From contig CAZEMR010000045.1 in the NCBI GenBank assembly GCA_964513465.1, positions 1-24,561 of the forward strand: DNA of 24,561 bases. The letters are read 5' to 3'. The position numbers were made by a program, and so were the translations under genes. Positions 1-8,193 of this stretch are shown here, piece after piece; the stretch's first letter is position 1; the number at the start of each line of letters is the position of its first letter. The notes under the pieces were generated by a model. That model was not told the DNA's origin. It saw only the letters and a list, made by a program, of their open reading frames with translations, and did no database searches. The stretch is from CAZEMR01 sp964513465 (GTDB taxonomy: Bacteria; Bacteroidota; Ignavibacteria; Kapaibacteriales; UBA2268).

Positions 1-22
1 TTGATATCGGGGACTGACCACG

Positions 23-59
23 AAAAAAGGGGCGCTTTCAGGGTGCGCCCCTCTTTTTT
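23..59. terminator. Bidirectional intrinsic terminator
   Basis: A 7-bp GC stem (29-35 GGGGCGC with 45-51 GCGCCCC) has an A-run on its left side and a T-run on its right, so it can end transcription in both directions. It lies 50-90 bases past the stop codon of the minus-strand T9SS protein gene and would also stop any plus-strand gene coming in from the left of the window. Confidence 0.85.
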
Positions 60-109
60 GAATTAACTGCCCGAAACCGAAGCCCCGGGCGGTGCGGCTC
101 GCGAGTTTA

Positions 110-2938
110 TCAGCGTTCAATAATTACGGGAGCCACAAATGAATTAGTGCCGCTGCGCACTTCGATATAGTAACTGCCTGCGGGGACTGAAGATACATTA
201 ATTGTCAATGTATTCATTCCGCTGACTGTGGTTTCTGCGGATGTATATACCGACTGGCCGAGAGCATTCTTGATTGTGATATAGCTCCTGCCGGTTGCAG
301 CATTGAATCGAAGATTCAGGCGATCCTTCACAGGATTCGGGTATGCGATCATACCATTGCCGCCCAGCGGATCGTCTTCGACTCCGGTGACCATCTGCGA
401 GAGCCGGATGTCTGTGTTGGCTACATCATCGTCGCTTTCGAGCTCTACTATATTTACATATGGCTCATATCCAATCTTGTCCGCTTCGAGAGTATAAGTA
501 CCCTTGGCGAGGTTTTTGATTTCGAATTCGCCATTGGTCGAAGTGGTCTGTTCGCCTACTACATTGCCATCCTCGTCGATTACGTAAACCAGAGCGCCTG
601 CGATTGCTTCGTAGCTCTGCGGGCGGTCGTCCATCTTGATACTGCCGCCTCTGCGCGAGATAAATCCACGAATAATTCCGACGAGTCCGTCGCGTCCAAA
701 TCCGCTGAAGTTGCGCAATTTGAAGTAAACATTATTAGTAATGCTGTTTTCGCTTACTATTACTTCGGATGCGTCAACCCAGCTGCGCGCGGCCAGATCG
801 TTCTCGACATAATAGCCGGGCATTACGTTGCGGGACTGAGGAATGCCCACCAGCACATAGTCTCCCGGAATGAGATTTGTCATGGTGAATTCGCCATTGT
901 CGTCGGTTTCGGCGGTTCTGCCCATGAAGAGGTATTCCTCGCCCCAGGGGCCGGTCTCGACGAGCACTGCGATAACGTATGCATTTTCGAGCGCCATATC
1001 GTCTTCGTTGACCAGTGTGCCGGAGATTTCGTTGGTATAATCCGGACGGGGGCTGAGCGCAAAGTCGATACCGGTAACATCGCCAGTGACGTCAATTACG
1101 TCGGCGGCCGAAGCGTCGGTGGTCTGATCGTAATAAAGCGGGATATAGTCGCCATTGGTGCCATTCAGAGAATCAAATACGAATGCGCGTGCAACGTAAT
1201 CGAAATTCTCGGGAACGGTGATCGAATAGCTTCCGTCCTGGCCGGTCATACCCATAAACATCGCTCGGCGGCCGTTGTCGTTATTTGCTATAAGCTGAAC
1301 AAATGCGCCGGCTATCGGCGAATTGTCCGTAGCGTCGGTGACGCGTCCGCTGATGTCATAATATGTATATGCCGCCTGCGATTCGACCGTGGCATCCACA
1401 TGGATGCTGTCGCCGCATGTCAGCGAGATAAGTGTTGCGTTATCCATATCTTCGGCGTCTTCCCAGAATTCGGGATAGAAATCCTTGCCAACGAACATCA
1501 GGTAGAAATCGCCTTCGTCGGCTTCGATCGTAAATTCGCCGTCAATAATATCGACCATTGCGTATGCATCGCGATGGCCCATGTTCAGAGTGTCGTCGTC
1601 GTTGAGCAGTATCGCCTGGGCGAATTCGACCGGATTGCCGTTCTGGTCGCTGACCGTACCAGTGATTACTGTGCGGGTCGAGCAGGTTCTTACATTAATT
1701 CCGTACATCTGATAATCCATAGCCTGGCTGTTTTCGATATAGGCGCGCACCGATACGCGATAGTATCCGCTTTCGGTCGGAGTCCACGAAATCTCGCCGG
1801 TATTCTGATCGATTGTCATGCCACTGGGAGCATCGTTAAGTTCGAATAAAATAGTGGCGTTGCTGTCGCTGGCGGTGGCTTCGACATCATATGTATATTC
1901 CTGATTGACATATGCAATGTCGTTAGGTTCGGAAAGAATCCGTACCACCTCGTAGTTGTTCTGACGAGCTTCGAGTTCGGCATTGATTGTCATTGCGTCG
2001 CCGCAGTCGACCGTAATCGGGGTAGCATTGCTGATATCGTCAGCATCGTCGTACCATTCGCCGTACATGCGATCGCCGGAAATATGCAGATAATAAGTGC
2101 CTGCGTCGAGTTTTAATTCGACTTCATCTCCGCGGGCTCCTTCCATAGTATAAAGCATCAGCGAATCGGGATTTGTGCCCTGCTGATAGACCTCGACCAT
2201 TGCAAACATCGGCTCTTCGCCATTGCTCAGACTGATGTTGACCGTAATCTCTGCCGGGTTGGTGCAGGAAAGCGCACGCAGATTGAAATACTGCCGCGCC
2301 TGAGCATTGGTGCCCTCCACATAAGCAATCAGAGATACCTCTGCCATACCCGATTGCGCTGGAGTCCAGCTTACTTCGCCGGTATTTTCGTCGATAGTCA
2401 TGCCCTGGGGTCCCATCTCGATACTGAATTTCACATCGCCGCTTTCGGAATATTCCGCATCGGCGTCATAAGTCCACGTATCGCCGATGGTTGCGGTCAT
2501 ATCTTCCGGGTAGGAAGTGAACTGAATGAATCCCGGGCGGCTATAGGGCCGGACGTCGAAATATTCCACATTCGACATCGGGCTGTCGCCATTGCTATTG
2601 TATGCGGTTACATAAAGCGAATAACGGCCGCTGTCGAGACCGTCGATGAATGCCATCTGCACTCTCGGGTCCATGCCGCGTATTTCGTAGAGCGAGTCTG
2701 CGAGTTCTGCGAAGTCGTTGGGGTCATTTGTCTCGCCCTCGGCTATCCAAAGGCGATAACCGTCGGCGTCTTCGCCGGCGCTGTCGGGCATCCACTGGGC
2801 CATTACCACGCCCTGCTGTGCGATTACGCGTAGTTCATTCGGAGCGTTGGGCTGGGCCTGCACCGATGCTGCGGCGGCAAACATTGCCATCAATAGCAAT
2901 GCAGCCCATCCGATTTTCTTTCGAATAATTTGATACAT
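110..2938 (-). CDS. Secreted multidomain protein with FnIII, Ig-like and carboxypeptidase-regulatory-like repeats and a T9SS sorting domain
   Basis: This 942-residue protein has an N-terminal signal peptide (about 1-28). A fibronectin type III-like domain follows (about 32-130). Next come two copies of a module made of a putative Ig domain plus a carboxypeptidase-regulatory-like domain (about 137-320 and 330-515), marked by the repeated pattern GMTIDxNTGExSWTP. Further carboxypeptidase-regulatory-like domains occupy about 520-850. Residues 863-942 form a type A T9SS sorting domain, with YPNPVKDRLNL at the start and PAGSYYIEV near the end. By family knowledge it is exported by Sec, crosses the outer membrane through T9SS and is released or anchored at the surface. 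No catalytic domain is visible, so a structural or adhesive role is inferred. A strong SD (GGGAGGT at 2944-2950) supports the start. The gene diverges from an ECF sigma operon. Confidence 0.88.
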   Translation of the reverse strand: MYQIIRKKIGWAALLLMAMFAAAASVQAQPNAPNELRVIAQQGVVMAQWMPDSAGEDADGYRLWIAEGETNDPNDFAELADSLYEIRGMDPRVQMAFIDGLDSGRYSLYVTAYNSNGDSPMSNVEYFDVRPYSRPGFIQFTSYPEDMTATIGDTWTYDADAEYSESGDVKFSIEMGPQGMTIDENTGEVSWTPAQSGMAEVSLIAYVEGTNAQARQYFNLRALSCTNPAEITVNISLSNGEEPMFAMVEVYQQGTNPDSLMLYTMEGARGDEVELKLDAGTYYLHISGDRMYGEWYDDADDISNATPITVDCGDAMTINAELEARQNNYEVVRILSEPNDIAYVNQEYTYDVEATASDSNATILFELNDAPSGMTIDQNTGEISWTPTESGYYRVSVRAYIENSQAMDYQMYGINVRTCSTRTVITGTVSDQNGNPVEFAQAILLNDDDTLNMGHRDAYAMVDIIDGEFTIEADEGDFYLMFVGKDFYPEFWEDAEDMDNATLISLTCGDSIHVDATVESQAAYTYYDISGRVTDATDNSPIAGAFVQLIANNDNGRRAMFMGMTGQDGSYSITVPENFDYVARAFVFDSLNGTNGDYIPLYYDQTTDASAADVIDVTGDVTGIDFALSPRPDYTNEISGTLVNEDDMALENAYVIAVLVETGPWGEEYLFMGRTAETDDNGEFTMTNLIPGDYVLVGIPQSRNVMPGYYVENDLAARSWVDASEVIVSENSITNNVYFKLRNFSGFGRDGLVGIIRGFISRRGGSIKMDDRPQSYEAIAGALVYVIDEDGNVVGEQTTSTNGEFEIKNLAKGTYTLEADKIGYEPYVNIVELESDDDVANTDIRLSQMVTGVEDDPLGGNGMIAYPNPVKDRLNLRFNAATGRSYITIKNALGQSVYTSAETTVSGMNTLTINVSSVPAGSYYIEVRSGTNSFVAPVIIER

Positions 2939-3110
2939 AAATTACCTCCCTAGAGTTATAGAATAATATTTGGAACGCTGATAAATATCTTTTGGAATTG
3001 CCTTTATATCGAATTACACATGATTATCAGATTCGTTGCAAAATTTTTTCAATAATTTTTGGAAAATGGAAATAATTCCTCAAATTCTAATCATATAAAA
3101 AGGTTATATA

Positions 3111-3131
3111 TATATTTGCGAAATAAATTTG
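3111..3131 (+). promoter_or_regulatory. Possible Bacteroidota-type -7 boxes upstream of the sigma factor gene
   Basis: Two matches to the TAnnTTTG -7 element known from Bacteroidota primary sigma promoters occur here (TATATTTG at 3111-3118, TAAATTTG at 3124-3131), 78-98 bases before the sigma gene. No convincing TTTG -33 element is seen at the usual spacing. The region is AT-rich, so chance matches are likely. Confidence 0.2.
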
Positions 3132-3208
3132 AATAAATTCTGCAACTTTTTCCCCGGAGCGGTGTAAATATTTATGGAACCGAAAATAAAGGGAAAAAAC
3201 AGCGTTCA

Positions 3209-3772
3209 ATGAGTAATTTATCTTCATATTCAGACATCGAGCTCGTCGGGCAGATTCGCGGAGACAGCCGGCAGAGCCAGGAAGCGGCCTTCACCGAGCT
3301 TTATAACCGGTATGCTTCGCAGGTGCACGCATACTGCTACCGGGTGCTCGGCAGCGAAGAACAGGCCGAGGATGTTTTCCAGGAGACATTTATCAAGTTC
3401 TTTAAAAATGTGCGGACTGATCTCAAAAATTCCAATATTCCCGGATTTCTGATTACAATCGCGCGCAATCTGTGCCTTAACGTCAAGCGCGACCGCCGGC
3501 CGACCGTGCCGATCGAGAATCTGGAATTTATACTCCGCGATTATCAGAATTACGAACAAAAGGAATTGCTCGACATGATTACACGCTCGCTCGAACTGGT
3601 CGAAGAGGACTACCGCGAGGCATTCGTGCTGAGGGAATACTCCGGGCTTAGCTATCAGGAGATATCCGACGTATGCGGCATAACGGTGGCCAACGCAAAA
3701 TCACGAGTATTCCGCGCCAAAGAGAAGATAAAGAATATACTCAAGCCAGTGCTGAAAGATTTAAGCAACTGA
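3209..3772 (+). CDS. ECF-family RNA polymerase sigma factor
   Basis: This 187-residue protein has the two-domain layout of extracytoplasmic function sigma factors. Region 2 spans about residues 26-95, including the segment DVFQETFIKFFKN. Region 4 spans about 122-175 with a helix-turn-helix (SYQEISDVCGITVANAKSRV, 148-167). Length is typical for the family. It would direct RNA polymerase to a set of envelope-related promoters. The gene following it encodes a membrane protein with an anti-sigma-like N-terminus, the usual pairing for ECF factors. A third gene encodes a lipoprotein. It is transcribed away from a T9SS-secreted protein gene that shares its 270-base AT-rich upstream region and might be a target. 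ECF subgroup and inducing signal cannot be told from the sequence. Confidence 0.93.
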   Translation: MSNLSSYSDIELVGQIRGDSRQSQEAAFTELYNRYASQVHAYCYRVLGSEEQAEDVFQETFIKFFKNVRTDLKNSNIPGFLITIARNLCLNVKRDRRPTVPIENLEFILRDYQNYEQKELLDMITRSLELVEEDYREAFVLREYSGLSYQEISDVCGITVANAKSRVFRAKEKIKNILKPVLKDLSN

Positions 3773-3821
3773 AAAGAAATTAATTATGAAAAGAATAACA
3801 AAAATATAAACGGTCAGAACC

Positions 3822-5075
3822 ATGGATTATACAAAATTAATACACGAATTTGTTGACGGCACTCTCAGCCCGGAGCACGAGGAAGAGCTGTTCGCATCGC
3901 TTCGCAGCAATGACGAACTTCGCAGCGAGCTGAAGCAGCAAATGGCTATCAAATCTGCCGTCCGAAGCGATACAAAGGCATTTACACCATCGGCCGCTTC
4001 GACAATGGCAATATTCGGCGAGCTCGGATTCACGCCGCCGCAATCCCCTCCGCCCGCCGGCGGATCGTCAGCGACATCGGCTGGCGCAGGTGCTGCATCG
4101 GGTGCGGGAATTATGGCATGGCTCGGCCAGTTTTCCCAGGGACTGATTGGCGGTGCGATCGCTGCGGCAGCCACCGCGGCGGCGCTGCTCCTGCTCGGCC
4201 CCCATCTGTTCCGCGGCGGAGATGACTACGAAGCCAGATACCTGGCCGCACGCGAGGAAATCAGCCAGATGAAGGACGCTATCGCCGCAATGAAGGCGCC
4301 CGAAGTAACCATCGTCCGGCCCGAATCGTCAGCCCCGGCAGAAAAGCAAATAATTTATCGCACTATATATATTGAGCGCACGGCCCCGGAAGCTGCCGCC
4401 ACAGCCGCGAGCGATCAACAGCCTGTCCGTCCGGAATTTATCCGAACGGGCAGCAGCTCGCCGGCGATGTTTGCCGCACGGTTGCACGATCCCTCTCAGA
4501 CCCGCGCGGCGCTGGCCACCGGAGGCTCATCTATCCCCGTCGGCCTTACTTCGGATAACCGCTTGTGGGATATGCGCACCGGCGCCGAGCTTGGCATAAC
4601 GCTCGAGGCCGGCGGCAATTCGCCTATGCTGTTCGACCAGGAACGCGCAGTGCCGGATTATTTCCGCAAGCTCAACAACACAGGCCTCAGCCTGATGTAT
4701 TGCTTCAGCGACCAGTTCAAGGCCGGTGCAGAATACCGCCGCGAGAATTTTTATCAGAAATACGACGGCCGCGATTCACTCGGCATCGGATACAGCGTTG
4801 AGCAGCAGCCCAATTTTGACAGTTTCGGATTCATGGCTCGCTACAGCCCGCAATTCGTAAACTTCGGCGTATTCTATCCATTCGCCCAGGCATCTGTCGG
4901 AATTAACCAGGCAGGCCCGATCGGCCGCATCATGCTGGGCACAGAGATCGCCTTCAATCCGGCATACTCTTTCGTGATCGGCGGAGAGCTCAGCGGACTT
5001 GTATATACGCACCAGAACGAGATATTTACCGCTGGCAAGGGCGGACTCTATATCGGAGCATCATTCAATTTTTAA
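3822..5075 (+). CDS. Membrane protein with anti-sigma-like N-terminus and beta-barrel-like C-terminus
   Basis: This 417-residue protein starts with a short acidic helical region (1-70; LIHEFVDGTLSPEHEEEL) that resembles the cytoplasmic part of anti-sigma factors, though no zinc-binding HxxxCxxC motif is seen. A Pro/Gly/Ala-rich linker follows (72-98), then one transmembrane helix (about 106-126). A short charged, coiled-coil-like stretch (134-158) and a low-complexity linker come next. Residues about 252-417 show alternating beta strands and end in Phe (GASFNF), like outer-membrane barrels. It lies 49 bases after the ECF sigma gene, so an anti-sigma role is inferred from context. An inner-membrane helix and an outer-membrane-like barrel in one chain are unusual. 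The C-terminal part may instead be a periplasmic beta domain. No SD is seen before the ATG. Confidence 0.7.
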   Translation: MDYTKLIHEFVDGTLSPEHEEELFASLRSNDELRSELKQQMAIKSAVRSDTKAFTPSAASTMAIFGELGFTPPQSPPPAGGSSATSAGAGAASGAGIMAWLGQFSQGLIGGAIAAAATAAALLLLGPHLFRGGDDYEARYLAAREEISQMKDAIAAMKAPEVTIVRPESSAPAEKQIIYRTIYIERTAPEAAATAASDQQPVRPEFIRTGSSSPAMFAARLHDPSQTRAALATGGSSIPVGLTSDNRLWDMRTGAELGITLEAGGNSPMLFDQERAVPDYFRKLNNTGLSLMYCFSDQFKAGAEYRRENFYQKYDGRDSLGIGYSVEQQPNFDSFGFMARYSPQFVNFGVFYPFAQASVGINQAGPIGRIMLGTEIAFNPAYSFVIGGELSGLVYTHQNEIFTAGKGGLYIGASFNF

Positions 5076-5103
5076 GAATATTTTGAATTTATGAATCAAA
5101 AAA

Positions 5104-5784
5104 ATGAAATATGTAATCGGAATAATTACAGCAATACTGCTGATCGGAGCTTTCTCCGGGTGTGAGGATTCGCTCGGGCTGGACGATAACGCCATCATCA
5201 ATCCATGGGATACTACCCAGGTGCCGCGCGATACGATCAATCCCTGGATGAAGTCCGATAGCGTACTTATATATTCATTCTATGATGATATGTCCTATAT
5301 ACAGCAGGGCATTCCCAAATATTATATGAGTGAATGGATTTTATCCGCAAACGATCTGGTGTGCGATTTCTGGTTTGATACTACAAACGCCAATCCGCAT
5401 ATCCGAATGACGATTGATTTTACCAATCATAATGAATTCGACGCGCTCGATCCCGCCTGGCGATTTGACCGTACCCAGCGCCTCGAGGTGGTGCTCGATT
5501 CGGTTATGGCCGGACAGAGCTATCTGCCGGTATTTCCTGCCGCATCCGGCCGCTGGTCGAATTACACAGTGGAAAGCAAGGGAGCGAACGGGCTAACGCA
5601 ATACACCCTGCAGAACTCCCCTGTGGTGGTGCAGTTTACCGAATTACGAGAATCACCGGATATGCGTGGCAAAGTAATGGGAGTATTGATTTATGGCCGG
5701 GATATTCCGACATCGAGCAAGGTTCGGCCGCCATACGAAACATTTGCGTTCGAAATATCAATGCTTGTAATATTTAACTTTTAG
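5104..5784 (+). CDS. Putative lipoprotein of the ECF sigma operon
   Basis: This 226-residue protein begins with a lipoprotein signal peptide: MK, a hydrophobic stretch, and the lipobox FSGC with Cys20. The residues after the Cys are acidic (CEDSLGLDD), as is common in surface-exposed Bacteroidota lipoproteins. The rest is a beta-rich domain that I do not recognise. It follows the anti-sigma-like gene by 28 bases and precedes a strong terminator, so it is the last gene of the sigma operon. That position suggests an envelope sensor or accessory role in the same signalling circuit, but this is only inference. Confidence 0.7.
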   Translation: MKYVIGIITAILLIGAFSGCEDSLGLDDNAIINPWDTTQVPRDTINPWMKSDSVLIYSFYDDMSYIQQGIPKYYMSEWILSANDLVCDFWFDTTNANPHIRMTIDFTNHNEFDALDPAWRFDRTQRLEVVLDSVMAGQSYLPVFPAASGRWSNYTVESKGANGLTQYTLQNSPVVVQFTELRESPDMRGKVMGVLIYGRDIPTSSKVRPPYETFAFEISMLVIFNF

Positions 5785-5800
5785 ATCCGAATCCCCAATT

Positions 5801-5845
5801 AAAAATGCCTGCTCCCGATCGCCGGGGGCAGGCATTAGCATTTTT
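5801..5845. terminator. Bidirectional intrinsic terminator
   Basis: A 14-bp stem (5804-5817 with 5823-5836, one G-T wobble) is flanked by an A-run on the left and TTTTT on the right. It lies between the end of the sigma operon and the convergent acyl-CoA dehydrogenase gene and can serve both. Confidence 0.9.
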
Positions 5846-5878
5846 GACAAATATATAATTTAAAATGATTATATATAA

Positions 5879-7021
5879 TTACATATGGCCGTTGCGCTTG
5901 ATGATGTCGCGGGCGATGACTATCTTCTGCACTTCCGAGGTGCCCTCGAATATGCGGTTGATACGCGAATCGCGATAGAAGCGTTCGATCGGCATTTCCT
6001 TGGAGTATCCCATACCGCCGTGCACCTGCATCGCCAGATCGGCGCATTTGTCGAGAGCTTCCGAAGCCACCAGCTTGACGATAGCGGATTCGCGCGATAG
6101 CATTGTCTTTTGGTCATACTTCGCGGCGGTGCGATACACCAGCGATTCGGTGATATATATCTGAGTGGCCATTTCGGCCAGCATGAACTGCACTCCCTGG
6201 AAATTCGAAATCGGCTCGTCGAACTGCTTGCGCTCTTTGGCGTACTTTACCGAAAGCTCGAGCAATTCCTTACAGGCGCCCAGGCATGCGGCGCCGAGTC
6301 CGAGGCGTCCGGCGTCGAGCGTTTTCATTGCGATAAGGAATCCGCGGCCTTCCTGGCCGATCATATTTTCGTGCGGAACGCGGACGTTATCGAAAGTAAG
6401 AGTCGAAGTCTGGCTGCCCTTGATTCCCATTTTCTTTTCGGGTGCGCCGGCGCTGAATCCGGTGGCGCCTTTTTCGACCACAAATCCGGTGATTCCGCGG
6501 GTGGTACGGGCAAATACCGAGAACACATCGGCGAACGGGCCGTTAGTGATCCACATTTTCTCGCCGTTGATTACCCATTCGTCGCCGTCGCGGACGGCTT
6601 TGGTGCGCAGATTGAACGCATCCGAACCGGCGCCCTGCTCTGTCAGCGCAAAGGCTGCGATTTTCTCGCCCTGGGCGCAGGGTGTGACGTATTTCTGCTT
6701 GAGCTCTTCGTTTCCGCCGAGGTAAATTGAATTAGTACCTATAGAAACATGTGCGCCTATGAAGGTCGCAGTCGAGAGGCATGCACGGCCCATTTCTTCC
6801 TGGGCGATGCAATAGCCGACCTCGCCGAAGCCGCTGCCGCCGTACTCAGTGGGGAATGCTGCGCCAAGCAGGCCGTTCTCGCCAATTTTTTTTATGATTT
6901 CTTCTGGAATTTTTTCATCTTCGTCGATCTTTGCGGCGATAGGCTTGATCTCGTTCTGAGCAAAATCGCGCACCATATCGCGAAGCATGTTCTGTTCTTC
7001 CGAAAAGCTGAATTCGATCAT
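5879..7021 (-). CDS. Acyl-CoA dehydrogenase
   Basis: This 380-residue flavoenzyme would introduce the alpha-beta double bond into acyl-CoA in fatty acid or branched-chain amino acid breakdown, passing electrons to electron transfer flavoprotein. Both family signatures are present: ALTEQGAGSDA in the middle domain and QVHGGMGYSKEMPIERFYRD near the C-terminus. The catalytic base of the short-chain and butyryl-CoA type enzymes is present as Glu359 in IFEGTSE. Length is typical. The start chosen is the ATG at 7021 (MIEFSFSEEQ), with AGGGA just upstream. The frame stays open to 7066 but those 15 residues do not fit the family. It lies 106 bases downstream of the enoyl reductase gene on the same strand. 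Chain-length specificity is unknown. Confidence 0.93.
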   Translation of the reverse strand: MIEFSFSEEQNMLRDMVRDFAQNEIKPIAAKIDEDEKIPEEIIKKIGENGLLGAAFPTEYGGSGFGEVGYCIAQEEMGRACLSTATFIGAHVSIGTNSIYLGGNEELKQKYVTPCAQGEKIAAFALTEQGAGSDAFNLRTKAVRDGDEWVINGEKMWITNGPFADVFSVFARTTRGITGFVVEKGATGFSAGAPEKKMGIKGSQTSTLTFDNVRVPHENMIGQEGRGFLIAMKTLDAGRLGLGAACLGACKELLELSVKYAKERKQFDEPISNFQGVQFMLAEMATQIYITESLVYRTAAKYDQKTMLSRESAIVKLVASEALDKCADLAMQVHGGMGYSKEMPIERFYRDSRINRIFEGTSEVQKIVIARDIIKRNGHM

Positions 7022-7025
7022 GATT

Positions 7026-7030
7026 TCCCT
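7026..7030 (-). promoter_or_regulatory. Ribosome binding site that fixes the acyl-CoA dehydrogenase start
   Basis: AGGGA on the minus strand, four bases before the ATG at 7021. It supports that start over the longer open frame reaching 7066. Confidence 0.6.
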
Positions 7031-7127
7031 GTAAAAGTTAGTTTGCAAAAAATTGAGTAAAATCAATTCCGCAAAATAATTAATTTTTTCGGAAACTTAT
7101 AATAATCCTGAATATAATTCAGCTTCT

Positions 7128-7949
7128 TTAATGCTCACTGTCGTCTTCGATGAAGTTCAGGATGCTTTCGCCGCCGTCCACCTTGATCGTATCGCCGGTG
7201 ATCCAGTACAATTTTTCGTCCACCAACAGCGAGATTGCCTTGGCCACATCGCCCGGTACGGTATTCCGGCGGAAGGGGTTATGCTCTTTGGCATGTTCGA
7301 GCGATTTGTGGAAGCCGGGGATTTTCCGCGCGGCAGGAGTATCGGTAAGTCCGGCCTGGATCGAATTCGCAGTAATTTTGTACGGCGCCAGCTCGATTGC
7401 AATCTGGCGGATATATGCCTCGATTGCGGCCTTGGCAGCCGAGATCGAGCCATAGTTGGCCATTGCGCGGGTCGAGCCGATGCTGGTCAGCGCGAATATT
7501 CGGGAATTTTCCGCCAGCAATTTTTCCTTGAATAAATCCTGAGTCCAGTAGATCAGGCTGTTGGCCATCACGTCCATGGTCATTTCGACCTGTTTTTTGG
7601 TGACCATATTCTCGAAATCCTCGTCGAAAAACGGCTTGATCGCGCCGAAAGCCAGCGAATGCAGAAGTACTCGCAGCACTGGGTTTTCCTCATTTGCGAA
7701 GTGCTCTTTGATACCGGCGATCACCTCTGCGCGCTTTTTGTCGTCTGCGGCATTTACGTTGAAAAATTTTACTTTAACCCCGAGCTCTTCGAGAAAATTT
7801 TTCTGTGCTTCGACCCTTGCGCGGGCGCTGCCCAGATCGAAATGCACGCCGAAAATATTGTATCCCTGCTTGGCCAGCTCGATACAAGTTTCCTTACCGA
7901 ATCCGCTCGAAGAGCCAAGCACCAGCGCGTAAAGATTTCTGTATGCCAT
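7128..7949 (-). CDS. Enoyl-ACP reductase of the FabL/FabI type (short-chain dehydrogenase fold)
   Basis: This 273-residue NAD(P)H-dependent protein has a Rossmann fold with the glycine motif GSSSGFG (12-18) and the segment HSLAFG (97-102) found in enoyl-ACP reductases. The active-site pair is Tyr166 and Lys173, spaced Y-x6-K. That spacing is typical of FabI and FabL and differs from the Y-x3-K of ordinary short-chain dehydrogenases. The classical GxxxGxG nucleotide motif points to FabL rather than FabI. It would carry out the last step of each fatty acid elongation round in the cytoplasm. An AGGGA lies about nine bases before the ATG. An acyl-CoA dehydrogenase follows on the same strand. A different short-chain reductase activity cannot be excluded. 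Confidence 0.8.
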   Translation of the reverse strand: MAYRNLYALVLGSSSGFGKETCIELAKQGYNIFGVHFDLGSARARVEAQKNFLEELGVKVKFFNVNAADDKKRAEVIAGIKEHFANEENPVLRVLLHSLAFGAIKPFFDEDFENMVTKKQVEMTMDVMANSLIYWTQDLFKEKLLAENSRIFALTSIGSTRAMANYGSISAAKAAIEAYIRQIAIELAPYKITANSIQAGLTDTPAARKIPGFHKSLEHAKEHNPFRRNTVPGDVAKAISLLVDEKLYWITGDTIKVDGGESILNFIEDDSEH

Positions 7950-8015
7950 AAATAAATATCCCTGATAGTATTACATTTTTCAGAATTTTATTAAAAATAA
8001 ACTTAATTTCTTATT

Positions 8016-8043
8016 TTGACATTTTTTGGAATGCAAATAATAC
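8016..8043 (+). promoter_or_regulatory. Possible sigma70-like promoter for mazG
   Basis: A perfect TTGACA (8016-8021) is followed after 16 bases by TAATAC (8038-8043), a weak -10 match. It would leave a 5' untranslated region of about 140 bases before mazG. The region is AT-rich and this clade may use a different promoter consensus. Confidence 0.25.
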
Positions 8044-8193
8044 ATATGTTGAATATTTATAGTTTTTTGCGGGAAAATTAACCCGGGAACGAAATATATA
8101 CATATGAAAAATTTGGTTAACCTAAAATTTGTGTTTTTACTTAATGTGAAAACGGTTATAAACGATATTTATTAATTAAATAAAACGGACGAT

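Noticed and set aside
3105..3116. Alternating TA run as a simple repeat
   Set aside because: It is only about 12 bases long in an AT-rich promoter region, and similar short runs occur throughout the window.
6110..6730. Plus-strand open frame of 206 codons
   Set aside because: It is antisense to the acyl-CoA dehydrogenase, whose family signatures are clear on the other strand.
8104..8175. Short open frame of 23 residues before mazG, possible leader peptide
   Set aside because: No SD, no run of regulatory codons and no attenuator hairpin. It is easily explained by chance in AT-rich DNA.
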